From Secundilactobacillus similis DSM 23365 = JCM 2765 (GTDB taxonomy: Bacteria > Bacillota > Bacilli > Lactobacillales > Lactobacillaceae): a DNA stretch of 64,000 nt. The notes under the pieces were generated by a model, which searched no databases, had not been told where the DNA came from, and saw nothing but the letters and a program-made list of their open reading frames with translations. Positions 28,362 to 36,571 of the stretch are shown piece by piece (position 1 is the stretch's first letter; every line of letters starts with the position of its first letter). A program made the translations under genes and the position numbers. Location of the stretch: positions 62,001-126,000 of the forward strand of contig NZ_BBAD01000001.1 in assembly GCF_001311075.1 (NCBI RefSeq), read 5' to 3'.

Positions 28362-29678
28362 TTATTTGACGGTTTTTCCTTGAACAAATACATGATCAAT
28401 CGTGTGCTTAGTCGTTTGAATCATTAGCTTTTCAAAGATGGCCGAGGCGCTATCAGGTGGAATGGGGGTCGATAGTGAGACGACCTGTAAGTCGGCTAAG
28501 TAGCCGGGGGCGATTCTGCCAGTTTTGAGGTGCAAACTTTCAGCACCGCCCACAGTTGCGAGGTAAAACGCGGTTCGAAGGCCGATTGCACTATCGGCAA
28601 CCCCGCGGTTAATCGGTGATAATTGGTTGTCAACGCCGTCAGTCAACTGTCTTGAGGACAGAACGGCTTGACGGATGTTTTGGTAGAGACTGGGTGAATA
28701 GCCACCAGAAATGTCAGTGCCGAGGCCCAACTTCACGTGGTGCGCCATGACCCGCTTAACGGGCAACACAGCGTTACCGAAGTAGACGTTTGAGATGGGA
28801 CAGTGTGCGATGGCAGTCTGTCGGTCGGCAAATAACTGGTAGTCGGTCTCGTTCAACATGGTGCCGTGCGCCATCACCGCTTTATCGGTCAATAACCCGT
28901 AACGGTCTAACACTTCAGCATCCCGGATGTGATAGTGCTCCCGGGCGTAACCATCTTCCCAGTCGCTTTCGCTGGCGTGGGATTGAACCGGCAAATCGTA
29001 TTTGCGGGCTAAATCACCTAAACCAGCGAGGCTTTCTGGCGTGCAACTTGGCACGAAGCGGGGCGTGATGACCGGCGTTTGTTTGAGGTCGGTCGTCCGG
29101 TTCAGTTCAGTTAGCTGTTGAATGAACTGTTCGGTGTCGGCAACCGCGCTGGCAGCTGACGCGTCCCGGTAGTACTCGGGCGTCTGGTCGGGGTTATCCA
29201 TGGCCACTTTGCCGATGAAGCCCCGTTGACCATTCTGGATACAAGCCTTGGCCAGTTCCAGATTAGCCGGATTGTGCACCGTGCCAAAATACAGCGCGGT
29301 GGTGGTCCCGTTGGCCAACAGTTCATGCACGAGATCCGCGTAAACCAATTTGGCGAAATCAGTGTCCCGATACTTGGCTTCTAATGGGAAGGTGTAAGTA
29401 TCGAGCCATTCATTTAGCGGTCGGTCTAACGCAAGACCGGCATTGGGCCACTGGGGCGCATGAATGTGAAGGTCGATGAAGCCGGGAAGTACGTACTGGT
29501 CATCGCGAAGCTCAGTCAACGTCTCGGCGTTGGCGGCCGCTTGCTTGACCGATGCATAATCGGCTTCAGATGAATCAATTAGGCGGGCGATATAACCACT
29601 CTCGTCAAAACAAATCAGTTGGTGCTGTTGAAACGCCACTTCAGTCGCTGATAGTGGTGTAAAAAAAAGAACCTGCAA
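28362..29678 (-). CDS. guaD: Guanine deaminase (amidohydrolase family)
   Basis: A 438-residue cytoplasmic zinc hydrolase that turns guanine into xanthine. Visible: metal motif LPGFIDLHIHAPQ (around residues 63-75), the GTTTALYFGT strand, the third ligand in PVQSHASES, the AHGTMLNETD and AHCPISN strands and the metal aspartate in GLGTDISGGYSPS. Only TTG is available as a start, directly after an in-frame stop. It is followed by the purine permease and preceded by a leader with PurBox-like sites, a terminator-like hairpin and a good promoter, so purine control is likely. Confidence 0.9.
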   Translation of the reverse strand: MQVLFFTPLSATEVAFQQHQLICFDESGYIARLIDSSEADYASVKQAAANAETLTELRDDQYVLPGFIDLHIHAPQWPNAGLALDRPLNEWLDTYTFPLEAKYRDTDFAKLVYADLVHELLANGTTTALYFGTVHNPANLELAKACIQNGQRGFIGKVAMDNPDQTPEYYRDASAASAVADTEQFIQQLTELNRTTDLKQTPVITPRFVPSCTPESLAGLGDLARKYDLPVQSHASESDWEDGYAREHYHIRDAEVLDRYGLLTDKAVMAHGTMLNETDYQLFADRQTAIAHCPISNVYFGNAVLPVKRVMAHHVKLGLGTDISGGYSPSLYQNIRQAVLSSRQLTDGVDNQLSPINRGVADSAIGLRTAFYLATVGGAESLHLKTGRIAPGYLADLQVVSLSTPIPPDSASAIFEKLMIQTTKHTIDHVFVQGKTVK

Positions 29679-29741
29679 TTACTCTTGAAAACGAAATGGG
29701 TCGTCGCCTCACTTTAACTTGAATTAAAAGCGCCGGGTATG

Positions 29742-29780
29742 AAAAAAGAGCCGAAGTTACGATCTGTATCCCCAACTCTT
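29742..29780 (-). terminator. Terminator-like hairpin in the guaD leader
   Basis: On the minus strand AAGAGTT pairs with AACT...CTCTT (a TCGG bulge interrupts) and six T follow, between promoter and guaD. This may attenuate the operon. Confidence 0.45.
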
Positions 29781-29801
29781 GGTTGACTCGGTTTTATAAC
29801 C

Positions 29802-29837
29802 ACGAACAAATAGAACTGATGCGAACGATTTGTTCGT
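29802..29837. promoter_or_regulatory. PurBox-like inverted pair (PurR operator candidate)
   Basis: ACGAACAAAT (29802-29811) faces ATTTGTTCGT (29828-29837) with 16 bases between. The CGAAC core and inverted spacing match known Firmicutes PurR boxes, and the downstream genes are purine salvage genes. It lies just downstream of the predicted start point. Confidence 0.55.
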
Positions 29838-29855
29838 AGAAATGCTTTGCAAGCT

Positions 29856-29884
29856 ATTATAGACACTATTTGATGACCGTTCAA
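29856..29884 (-). promoter_or_regulatory. guaD-permease promoter
   Basis: On the minus strand TTGAAC, a 17-base spacer and TATAAT. Confidence 0.7.
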
Positions 29885-30019
29885 TGCAATTTCACGAACT
29901 ATTTTGAATTCTAATTTGAACTGGTTTTTATCCTAAATTGAAAATTTTTTTGAGACCGTTTTAGCCGTTAGTGACAAGGGTTTAGACCACTTTTGTTGAA
30001 AATAATAAATAGTCGTTTC

Positions 30020-30065
30020 TTGAATAATTAGCCAAATTAGATTAGAATATTCTCTAATCTAATTT
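30020..30065 (+). promoter_or_regulatory. MHS transporter promoter with overlapping palindrome
   Basis: TTGAAT (30020-30025), 17 bases, TAGAAT (30043-30048). A perfect 13-base inverted repeat, AAATTAGATTAGA and its complement (30034-30046, 30053-30065), covers the -10 and looks like an operator. Confidence 0.6.
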
Positions 30066-30093
30066 TAATGTTTTTTAGGAGGTGCCGATACAT

Positions 30094-31419
30094 ATGGATA
30101 ATCCAACGGTTAAACGAAGTGAACGACAAATTGCAGCGAACATTTTTAAGGGCTCGCTGGGCAACATGATCGAATGGTTTGATTGGTACGTGTATGCGTC
30201 ATTTGCGGTGTATTTTTCAGTGGCGTTCTTTCCCTCAGAGAATAAAACGGCAGAGTTGCTGTCAACGGCGGCGGTTTTTGCGGTTGGGTTCTTGATGCGA
30301 CCACTGGGCTCATTTATCATGGGCCGGTTTGCGGATCGCCATGGTCGGCGGGCTTGCTTGACGTTGTCAGTCTCGATTATGGCGGTGGGGTCACTGATCA
30401 TTGCGGTGACGCCGGCATACCGGACGATTGGTATCTGGTCACCAATTATTTTGGTGTTGACCCGGTTGTTCCAAGGCTTGTCACTGGGTGGTGAGTACGG
30501 AACTTCAGCAACGTATTTGTCAGAAATGGCCTCACCTAAACGGCGGGGATTCTATTCCTCATTCCAGTATGTCACGTTGATTTCAGGTCAATTGGTGGCT
30601 TTGTTGGTTCAAATTGTGTTGCAACGCCTATTGACGGATGCGCAACTATACGCGTTCGGCTGGCGGATTCCCTTCGTGATCGGGGCCTTTGGCGCAGTTG
30701 GCGTTCTCTGGTTGCGGTTATCGATGGAAGAATCCGACCAGTTTACCGCGAAAAATAAGAAGAGCAAGAAGGCTGGGACGTTGACGTTACTGTTCCAGTA
30801 CCCCAAGCAGTTCTTCACGGTGGTTGGACTGACCTTTGGTGGGACGATCTGCTTCTACGCTTACACAACCTACCTGCAAAAGTTCATGATCAACACGACG
30901 GGGTTAAATACCCGGGTGGTCTCTGTCATCAACTTCTTCGCTCTGTTGATTATGCTGATCCTGCAACCAATCTTCGGTCACTTGTCAGATAAGATTGGCC
31001 GGAAACCACTGCTGTTGTGGTTCGGGATTGGTGGTACGTTGTTCACGGTGCCAATTTTCACCTTATTGGCGCACGTGAAGTCTGCTTGGGCGGCCTTCTT
31101 CTTGATGTTGGCTGGGGTTGTCATCGTGTCCGGGTATACGTCAATTAACGCCATCGTAAAGGCAGAACTGTTTCCAACTGAAATTCGGGCGCTGGGCGTT
31201 GGCTTCCCTTATGGCCTGACGGTTGCTATCTTCGGTGGAACCGTGGAGTACGTGGCCTTGTGGTTGCGGGCAGCTAACTTGGAGTCACTGTTCTTCTGGT
31301 ACGTGGCCTTCGCAACGCTGGTATCGTTGTTCGTTTACTGGCGGATGATTGAAACGTCGCACGTGTCGACGATTGATGCGGATGATGTGGCGCAGTCGAC
31401 GGAAGTGCAGCGTGGGTAG
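30094..31419 (+). CDS. MFS transporter, metabolite:H+ symporter (MHS) group
   Basis: A 441-residue, twelve-helix permease. Family signs: GNMIEWFDWYVYASFAVYF in helix 1, RPLGSFIMGRFADRHGRR in the loop after helix 2-3 (the MFS signature), FQGLSLGGEYGTSATYLSE in helix 4, and the second-half signature GHLSDKIGRKP. MHS members (KgtP, ProP, citrate, shikimate) import organic acids or osmolytes with protons; substrate not determinable. AGGAGG lies 11 bases before ATG 30094; the earlier GTG overlaps it. It is divergent from the guanine deaminase operon. Confidence 0.9.
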   Translation: MDNPTVKRSERQIAANIFKGSLGNMIEWFDWYVYASFAVYFSVAFFPSENKTAELLSTAAVFAVGFLMRPLGSFIMGRFADRHGRRACLTLSVSIMAVGSLIIAVTPAYRTIGIWSPIILVLTRLFQGLSLGGEYGTSATYLSEMASPKRRGFYSSFQYVTLISGQLVALLVQIVLQRLLTDAQLYAFGWRIPFVIGAFGAVGVLWLRLSMEESDQFTAKNKKSKKAGTLTLLFQYPKQFFTVVGLTFGGTICFYAYTTYLQKFMINTTGLNTRVVSVINFFALLIMLILQPIFGHLSDKIGRKPLLLWFGIGGTLFTVPIFTLLAHVKSAWAAFFLMLAGVVIVSGYTSINAIVKAELFPTEIRALGVGFPYGLTVAIFGGTVEYVALWLRAANLESLFFWYVAFATLVSLFVYWRMIETSHVSTIDADDVAQSTEVQRG

Positions 31420-31440
31420 ATTATAAAATGAATAATGAAT

Positions 31441-31487
31441 AAAAATGATGCTGACGGTTGTTGGAGTTGACCGTTGGCATCATTTTT
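31441..31487 (+). terminator. Terminator after the MHS gene
   Basis: AAAAATGATGCTGACGGT pairs with ACCGTTGGCATCATTTTT, then T. From here to 31690 no gene is visible. Confidence 0.85.
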
Positions 31488-31692
31488 TGTGACGTGAAGA
31501 TGTGAGGTATTAATATAGTAGGTTTTTATGTTTGATGAAGGTAATTTTTATAGGATGAGTGGTTGTGGGTGTTGAGAGTTGTTGGCGATGTGTGCTGCGG
31601 TTACTTGGGGTTCGAGTCTCTTGAAATTGGCTATTGTGCTTAATGGCAGCATAGAAGGGATATTCGTTTTTATTTCACACTCAATATAAAAA

Positions 31693-31717
31693 GCCCCACG
31701 AGAAAATTTCGTAGGGC
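31693..31717 (-). terminator. Terminator of the small 31.7 kb transcript
   Basis: GCCCCACGA and TCGTAGGGC arms (one mismatch) followed on the minus strand by TTTTTATATTG. Confidence 0.8.
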
Positions 31718-31734
31718 CTCTCTTATTACATCAG

Positions 31735-31788
31735 CTAGTTAACTGAAGTCTCCGTAGCTGATGCTATAAGACATATTCCTGTTGCCAA
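31735..31788 (-). CDS. 17-residue ORF with near-perfect ribosome-binding site on a short transcript
   Basis: AAAGGAGGTGAT, almost the full anti-SD complement, precedes TTG 31788, opening MATGICLIASATETSVN-stop. It sits inside its own unit: strong promoter (31819-31847) and terminator (31693-31717), a transcript near 125 nt. The frame also lies over a hairpin with CATCAGCTA/TAGCTGATG arms. The layout recalls lactobacillus Fst/holin-like type I toxin loci, which share this ribosome-binding sequence and short terminated transcript, but the peptide is short and only mildly hydrophobic. It may be a truncated relative or an RNA regulator. Confidence 0.45.
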   Translation of the reverse strand: MATGICLIASATETSVN

Positions 31789-31818
31789 ATAGCATCACCT
31801 CCTTTTTGAATTGTAGCT

Positions 31819-31847
31819 ATAATAACGCCTCCAATTCTGGAAGTCAA
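31819..31847 (-). promoter_or_regulatory. Promoter of the small 31.7 kb transcript
   Basis: On the minus strand TTGACT, a 17-base spacer and TATTAT; the only downstream gene before a terminator is the 17-codon ORF. Confidence 0.75.
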
Positions 31848-31883
31848 TGGTTTAGCTCGAAAAAGTTGTGAAAATTTACACAA

Positions 31884-32723
31884 TTAATCAAATTCCTCGT
31901 ATTCGTTAGGATCTTGGTTGGTTGTGCGGCCATCTGGCTTGGTTAACGCGTTGATGGCGGTCATTTCGTCTGGACTTAATTCGAAGTCGAAGAGGTCCAA
32001 ATTCAAACGTTGGTGCACCAAGCTGCTTGACTTAGGTACCGGAACTATTCCACGTTGCGTGTGCCAACGCAGAATGATTTGGCCGACGTTCTTACCATAC
32101 TTAGTTGCCAATTTTTGAATAAGTGGTTCTTGCAACACGGAACTGCCGCGGCCTAAGGGACTCCAAGCTTCCGTAACGATGCCACGGTCAGCGTTGGCTT
32201 GCACGTTCTTGGCGTTGATCCAGTAGGGGTGAATTTCGATTTGGTTCACAGCTGGGGTAACGCCGGTTTCGGTAATGATGCGGTCGAGGTGTTCGGGTTC
32301 GAAGTTGGAGACGCCGATTGACCGGATGAGCCCCAGCTTTTGAGCCGCAATCAAGGCCCGCCAAGCTTCAACGTAGTGGTCACGTTTTGGCAGTGGCCAG
32401 TGAATCAAGAAGAGGTCGAAGTAGTCCAGCCCCATCCGCGCTAGTGATTCTTGAATTGCCATTAAGGCGTCGTCATAGTGGTGGTATTTCCCGGGTAATT
32501 TTGACGTGACGTAGAGGTCACTGCGAGGCACCCCGGACCGGCGAATGGCTTCGCCCACGATGCCTTCGTTATCGTAGTTTGTGGCGCTATCAATGGCCCG
32601 GTAGCCATCGCGAATGGCGGAAACGATTTGGTCGATGCCTTGACCGCCACGAATCTGGTAGGTCCCCAGACCAATCATCGGCAGTTGGTGACCATCGTTG
32701 AGTAATACGTTTGGAATTGTCAT
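31884..32723 (-). CDS. Aldo/keto reductase
   Basis: A 279-residue NAD(P)H-dependent oxidoreductase of the AKR superfamily with the full tetrad D45, Y50, K75 and H108 (contexts AIDSATNYDNE, VTSKLPG and LFLIHWPLP). The C-terminal cofactor motif VPVPKSSSLVHQRLN is present. It would reduce aldehydes, ketones or 2,5-diketo-gluconate-type substrates. It stands alone; an AGAAGGCC site precedes the ATG. The exact substrate cannot be assigned. Confidence 0.92.
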   Translation of the reverse strand: MTIPNVLLNDGHQLPMIGLGTYQIRGGQGIDQIVSAIRDGYRAIDSATNYDNEGIVGEAIRRSGVPRSDLYVTSKLPGKYHHYDDALMAIQESLARMGLDYFDLFLIHWPLPKRDHYVEAWRALIAAQKLGLIRSIGVSNFEPEHLDRIITETGVTPAVNQIEIHPYWINAKNVQANADRGIVTEAWSPLGRGSSVLQEPLIQKLATKYGKNVGQIILRWHTQRGIVPVPKSSSLVHQRLNLDLFDFELSPDEMTAINALTKPDGRTTNQDPNEYEEFD

Positions 32724-32795
32724 GCTGTAAGGCCTTCTTTTTTTAGTATGGGTTTAGTGTACAAGTTAGAGGGGGGTGTAAGTCAAGAGAGCAGA

Positions 32796-32985
32796 GCGAT
32801 GCAAAACTCGGTTAGGTCCCAGAGTGTAAGCCAGTGAGGCCGTAAATTCCCGGACTTGGAATTTGCGGCCTCACTGGCTTACATGGCCGGGACCTGAGTT
32901 TTGCATCGCGTTTAGGCTAGATAACAGTCTCGAAGTTCATTGAAAAGTTTAACTGATTTCGAGTCAAGAAACCCAGTTCGATCCT
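32796..32985 (+). repeat. Dispersed long-palindrome repeat, family R1, copy 2
   Basis: A palindrome of about 114 bases (32796-32909) opens GCAAAACTCGGTTAGGT and closes ACCTGAGTTTTGC, with an inner 30-base-class stem (GCCAGTGAGGCCGTAAATTCC and complement) unrelated to that of copy 1. The tail TAGATAACAGTCTCGAA, GAGTCAAGAA and TCGATCCT matches copy 1 at 2159-2225. Confidence 0.75.
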
Positions 32986-33113
32986 TTTCAATATAACCGA
33001 CCGATTGACCACCAAATCCAAATTAAATTCAACAAAAAACCAACCAATAAAGTCCCGCTAAAATGCCGTTATACCAGTCTTCAAACCCAATCAAAATTTT
33101 ACAAGCACATTAA

Positions 33114-33157
33114 TTGACTCACGGGTCATTGACTTACCGGTCAACGAGATTTATACT
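33114..33157 (+). promoter_or_regulatory. TetR-type tandem operator over the ABC exporter promoter
   Basis: TTGACTCACGGGTCA (33114-33128) and TTGACTTACCGGTCA (33129-33143) are tandem, each self-complementary at its ends (TTGAC/GTCAA). The second provides the -35 TTGACT; after 17 bases comes TATACT (33152-33157). The TetR gene at the end of this operon is the obvious ligand. Confidence 0.7.
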
Positions 33158-33224
33158 ATCGGTGAAATCAAAATACAACCTGGTTGAGCGACCCAACTGC
33201 CGCTCCCCATAGGAGGGATTCACA

Positions 33225-34144
33225 ATGACACAAACGGTATTAAGTATTCAGCATTTACAAAAACACTTTGGTAAGTTTCAGGCATTATCCGACATTACGT
33301 TCGACGTGAACGCGGGGGAAGTTTTCGGGTTTATTGGGCCAAACGGGGCGGGTAAATCGACGACGATCCGGGTGCTGTTGGGAATCTTGAAGGCGAGCGG
33401 TGGCCAAGCAACGATTTTTAATCAAGATGTGTGGTCGCAGGCCGTATCGATCCATAATCGAATCGCCTACGTGCCCGGTGACGTTTATTTGTGGCCGAAC
33501 CTGACTGGTGGTGAGATGATCGATTTCTTGTTGAAGTTGAATCATCAAAAGCATACTGCTAAGACGGATGCGTTGATTAAAGAGTTTGAGCTTGATCCTA
33601 AGAAGAAGTCGCGGACCTATTCGAAAGGGAACCGGCAAAAAGTCGCTTTGATCGCGGCATTTTCAACCGAAGCCGATTTTTACATCTTTGACGAACCAAC
33701 GAGTGGGTTGGATCCGTTGATGGAAGAGATTTTTCAGAAGCACGTGTTGGCATTGAAAGAAAATGGTAAGAGCGTGCTACTATCCAGCCACATTCTGTCC
33801 GAAGTGGAACGGATGTGTGACCGAATCGGCATTATCAAAGCCGGTAAGATCGTTGAAACCGGGACACTGGACGAAATGCGTCAGTTGACCCGGACCCAAA
33901 TCACGGTCGCTACCCAGCAACCACTCGACGCAGTAGCCCAATTAGCAGGCGTTCACGCTTTACACCAGACGCCACTACCGCCAACAAGGCGACCTTTGCG
34001 GTGGATACGGCTCAGGTGGGTGCCGTGATGAGCCAGTTGGCGGACTACCAAATCGTGACCCTACAAAGCACGCCACCAACACTTGAAGACCTGTTTATGC
34101 GTTACTACAACGCTGAAGGGGAGGGCGATTCTCATGAAGCGTAA
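33225..34144 (+). pseudogene. ABC exporter ATP-binding protein, frameshifted near the C-terminus
   Basis: Walker A GPNGAGKST (near residue 42), a signature region given by YSKGNRQKVALIAAF, Walker B FYIFDEPTSGLDPL and SSHILSEVERM all lie in the first frame. After AQLAGVHALHQ the frame shifts; one missing base near 33979 restores ATTANKATFAVDTAQVGAVM and ends GDSHEA, 306 residues. The restored stop overlaps the permease start by 11 bases, which supports that reading. CCCATAGGAGGGATTCACA precedes the ATG. First gene of an exporter-TetR operon. Confidence 0.85.
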
Positions 34145-35753
34145 CCAAGAAACCGCGCAAACCGGGTACCTGACGCGGATGTATTTGCGCCGGGACCGAA
34201 TTGCTATTTTAATCTGGTTGTTAGGGATCGTTGGCGGGGCTGCTTCCGGTGCCAGCAAAATCATCGGTCTGACTGGCAACGATAAAGCGGTAGCGTCACT
34301 GGTCCACACGATGGATACGCCTGCGATGGCGGCGATGTTTGGGCCGTTCAAGGCCACTCAGTCTGCCAGCACAGCGTCAATTTTTTCAGCCACGATGATG
34401 GTGTTCATGGGACTCGCCATTGCCATCATGAACATCTACTTCGCCATCCGTAACACCCGAACCCAAGAGGACAATGGGGTGTTAGAAATGGTGCGGGCGC
34501 ACAGTGTTGGTCGTCAGAGCTCGCTGTTGGCAACGTTGTATGAACTAATTATCATTAACCTACTGAACGGCGTCCTCATGAGCGTCACGCTGCAAGCAAT
34601 GAACATGGACGGCGCTGATGCGACCGGTAACTGGCTGTTTGGCATGGGCTTAGCCGCTTGCGGCCTGATGTTTGGCGCCTTCACGCTACTGATCGCCCAA
34701 CTCGCCAGCAACGCCCGTGGTGCCACAACAATGAGTTACAGCTTACTTGGCATTCTGTACATTCTAAGAGCGTTAACCGACGTGCAAAATACCGACTATA
34801 CTTGGTGGACCGTATTCGGCTGGGTTGAAAAATTCGGCGTGTACGGCAAAAATAACTGGTTGCCGGCACTATACATGATTGCTCTCGCAGCCATTGTCTT
34901 AGTCATCACTTTCGTGGTCAGCGCACAACGGGACTTAGGCAGTGGCCTGTTACCAGACCGGCCCGGTCGTGCTCACGCTAGCGCCTTTTTAGCCGGCCCA
35001 ACTAGCTTGATTTTCCGGTTGGAACGCACGAGCTTGATTGCGTGGGTTGTTGGCCTGTTCATTTATGGCGCCAGCATGGGGTCATTATTTGATACAATTG
35101 GTGATATGATGAATAGTAGTCCAATGGTCGTTAAGATTATCGGTCCTGCAGCGGCTCAGGCGGCTGGGCGGACGATGACCTTGGAATTTGCGTCAATGAT
35201 GGCAACGGTGATGGCGATTGGGGCGAGTGTCCCGGTGATTGCCACGTTGCTTCGGTTAAATAGTGACGAGCAAAAGGGCTGGTTGGAGTCGATGCACGCT
35301 CGGCCAGTATCGCGGTTCCAGTTATTTGGGGCTTACAGTTTAGTGGCAACGGTCATTGGTTTGTTGACATTGTTTGCTGGTAACATTGGCATGGCAATCG
35401 GCAGTCAGGGCATGAAGCACGCCTTTAGTGTTGGCCGGTTGATGCGCGCCTTTTGGGGCTTTTCGCCAGCCATTTTAATGACGGTCGGTATTGCGGCAGT
35501 CGTTGTTGGTTTGTTGCCTCGGCTGCAGAAGCTGGCTTGGATTCTCCCGATTTACGCGTTGCTATCAATTTACTTGGGCGGTCTGTTGGACTTCCCAGAA
35601 TGGACGAAGAAAGTAACCCCGTTTGGCTGGATTCGCAAAGTACCGCTACACACGGTACAGTGGGATCAAGTGGGCTTGCTGGTCGTGGTCAGTTGTGTGC
35701 TGGTCTTGATCGGCTACAGCCTGTACCGCCGGCGGGATTTGATTGAAAACTAA
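34134..35753 (+). CDS. ABC-2-type exporter permease (polyketide/antibiotic exporter-like)
   Basis: A 539-residue membrane protein with about twelve helices, in two halves (1-260 and 295-539) that each look like a six-helix ABC-2 permease; the second half begins at GPTSLIFRLERTSLIAWVVG. This double-length form matches the tetronasin/polyketide-antibiotic exporter permeases. GGGGAGGGCGATTCTC precedes ATG 34134; the frame is open upstream without a ribosome-binding site. It works with the preceding ATPase; the TetR gene follows. Confidence 0.87.
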   Translation: MKRNQETAQTGYLTRMYLRRDRIAILIWLLGIVGGAASGASKIIGLTGNDKAVASLVHTMDTPAMAAMFGPFKATQSASTASIFSATMMVFMGLAIAIMNIYFAIRNTRTQEDNGVLEMVRAHSVGRQSSLLATLYELIIINLLNGVLMSVTLQAMNMDGADATGNWLFGMGLAACGLMFGAFTLLIAQLASNARGATTMSYSLLGILYILRALTDVQNTDYTWWTVFGWVEKFGVYGKNNWLPALYMIALAAIVLVITFVVSAQRDLGSGLLPDRPGRAHASAFLAGPTSLIFRLERTSLIAWVVGLFIYGASMGSLFDTIGDMMNSSPMVVKIIGPAAAQAAGRTMTLEFASMMATVMAIGASVPVIATLLRLNSDEQKGWLESMHARPVSRFQLFGAYSLVATVIGLLTLFAGNIGMAIGSQGMKHAFSVGRLMRAFWGFSPAILMTVGIAAVVVGLLPRLQKLAWILPIYALLSIYLGGLLDFPEWTKKVTPFGWIRKVPLHTVQWDQVGLLVVVSCVLVLIGYSLYRRRDLIEN

Positions 35754-35777
35754 CCCAATTTAAGAAAGGACGTTGTG

Positions 35778-36422
35778 ATGTTAGCCCTAAATCCAGAAGT
35801 ACCCAAGGATCCGGAAAAAGTTGACCGGATCATGAAAAGTGCCACCCATATCTTTGCAGAAAACGGCTACCTTCAGGCGAAAACGGCCGACATTGCGAAA
35901 GCAGCGTCCGTGTCGAAGGGCATTGTGTTTCGGTATTTTGGTGACAAAGGCCACCTGTATTTGGCCACGGTTGAATACGTGATTGAGCACCTGACGTCGA
36001 TTGCGGACTTCAGTGTGTGGCGCGACGCCAATGATTTAGGCGATATGATCGAACGAGCGGTTCGCTATAAAATTGAGCTACAGCTACAGTACCCGGACGA
36101 GTTTACACTTTCGGTGCGCTCGTTTGGTGAACTGGGCAGTTTGCCGGAAGAGATTCAGGGCGAGATTGCCGAATTGTGGCGCAATCAAACCACGATGGGG
36201 ATGCTGGAACTAGAGCAACCCGTCATTGACCGAATGCCGATTCGAGACGATGTGGATCGTGGCACGCTGCAACGCTTATTATCAGCGGTAGCGGACCAGG
36301 TCTTCGGCGATGCACAGCAGTTTATGCAGCAGCACCCGAAAGCCAAAATTGAGGATTTTGAGCCTATTATTCGACAGATTCAGGATGAGTATCGGATATT
36401 GGAGCATGGATTTTTGAAGTAG
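35778..36422 (+). CDS. TetR-family regulator of the ABC exporter
   Basis: A 214-residue protein with an N-terminal TetR helix-turn-helix (about 15-60: RIMKSATHIFAENGYLQAKT, DIAKAASVSKGIVFRYFGDK) and a helical ligand domain after it. The tandem palindromes over the operon promoter are probably its operators, making the operon autoregulated and inducible by an exported compound. AAAGGA precedes; GTG 35775 is an alternative start. Its TAG stop is directly joined to an R2 repeat end. Confidence 0.88.
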   Translation: MLALNPEVPKDPEKVDRIMKSATHIFAENGYLQAKTADIAKAASVSKGIVFRYFGDKGHLYLATVEYVIEHLTSIADFSVWRDANDLGDMIERAVRYKIELQLQYPDEFTLSVRSFGELGSLPEEIQGEIAELWRNQTTMGMLELEQPVIDRMPIRDDVDRGTLQRLLSAVADQVFGDAQQFMQQHPKAKIEDFEPIIRQIQDEYRILEHGFLK

Positions 36423-36477
36423 AGTGCGGAACAGGACGCCCTTATATGCAGCCTTCTGCTGTGTAGCACGTTTCGGC
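36421..36477 (+). repeat. R2 palindrome family, internally deleted copy
   Basis: The AGAGTGCGGA left end abuts the tetR stop, and the CTGTGTAGCACGTTTCGGC right end follows after about 40 bases; most of the left arm and core seen in other copies is missing. Confidence 0.65.
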
Positions 36478-36510
36478 TCGAGGACAGCAACGAACCAAAC
36501 ACTCAAACCC

Positions 36511-36557
36511 AAAAAGTGAGGTTAACCACCAACCAATGGTAGTTAACCTCACTTTTT
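36511..36557. terminator. Bidirectional terminator between tetR and the YczE-like gene
   Basis: Perfect 16-base arms AAAAAGTGAGGTTAAC and complement (36542-36557). Confidence 0.88.
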
Positions 36558-36571
36558 GAGTTAAAATTCAC

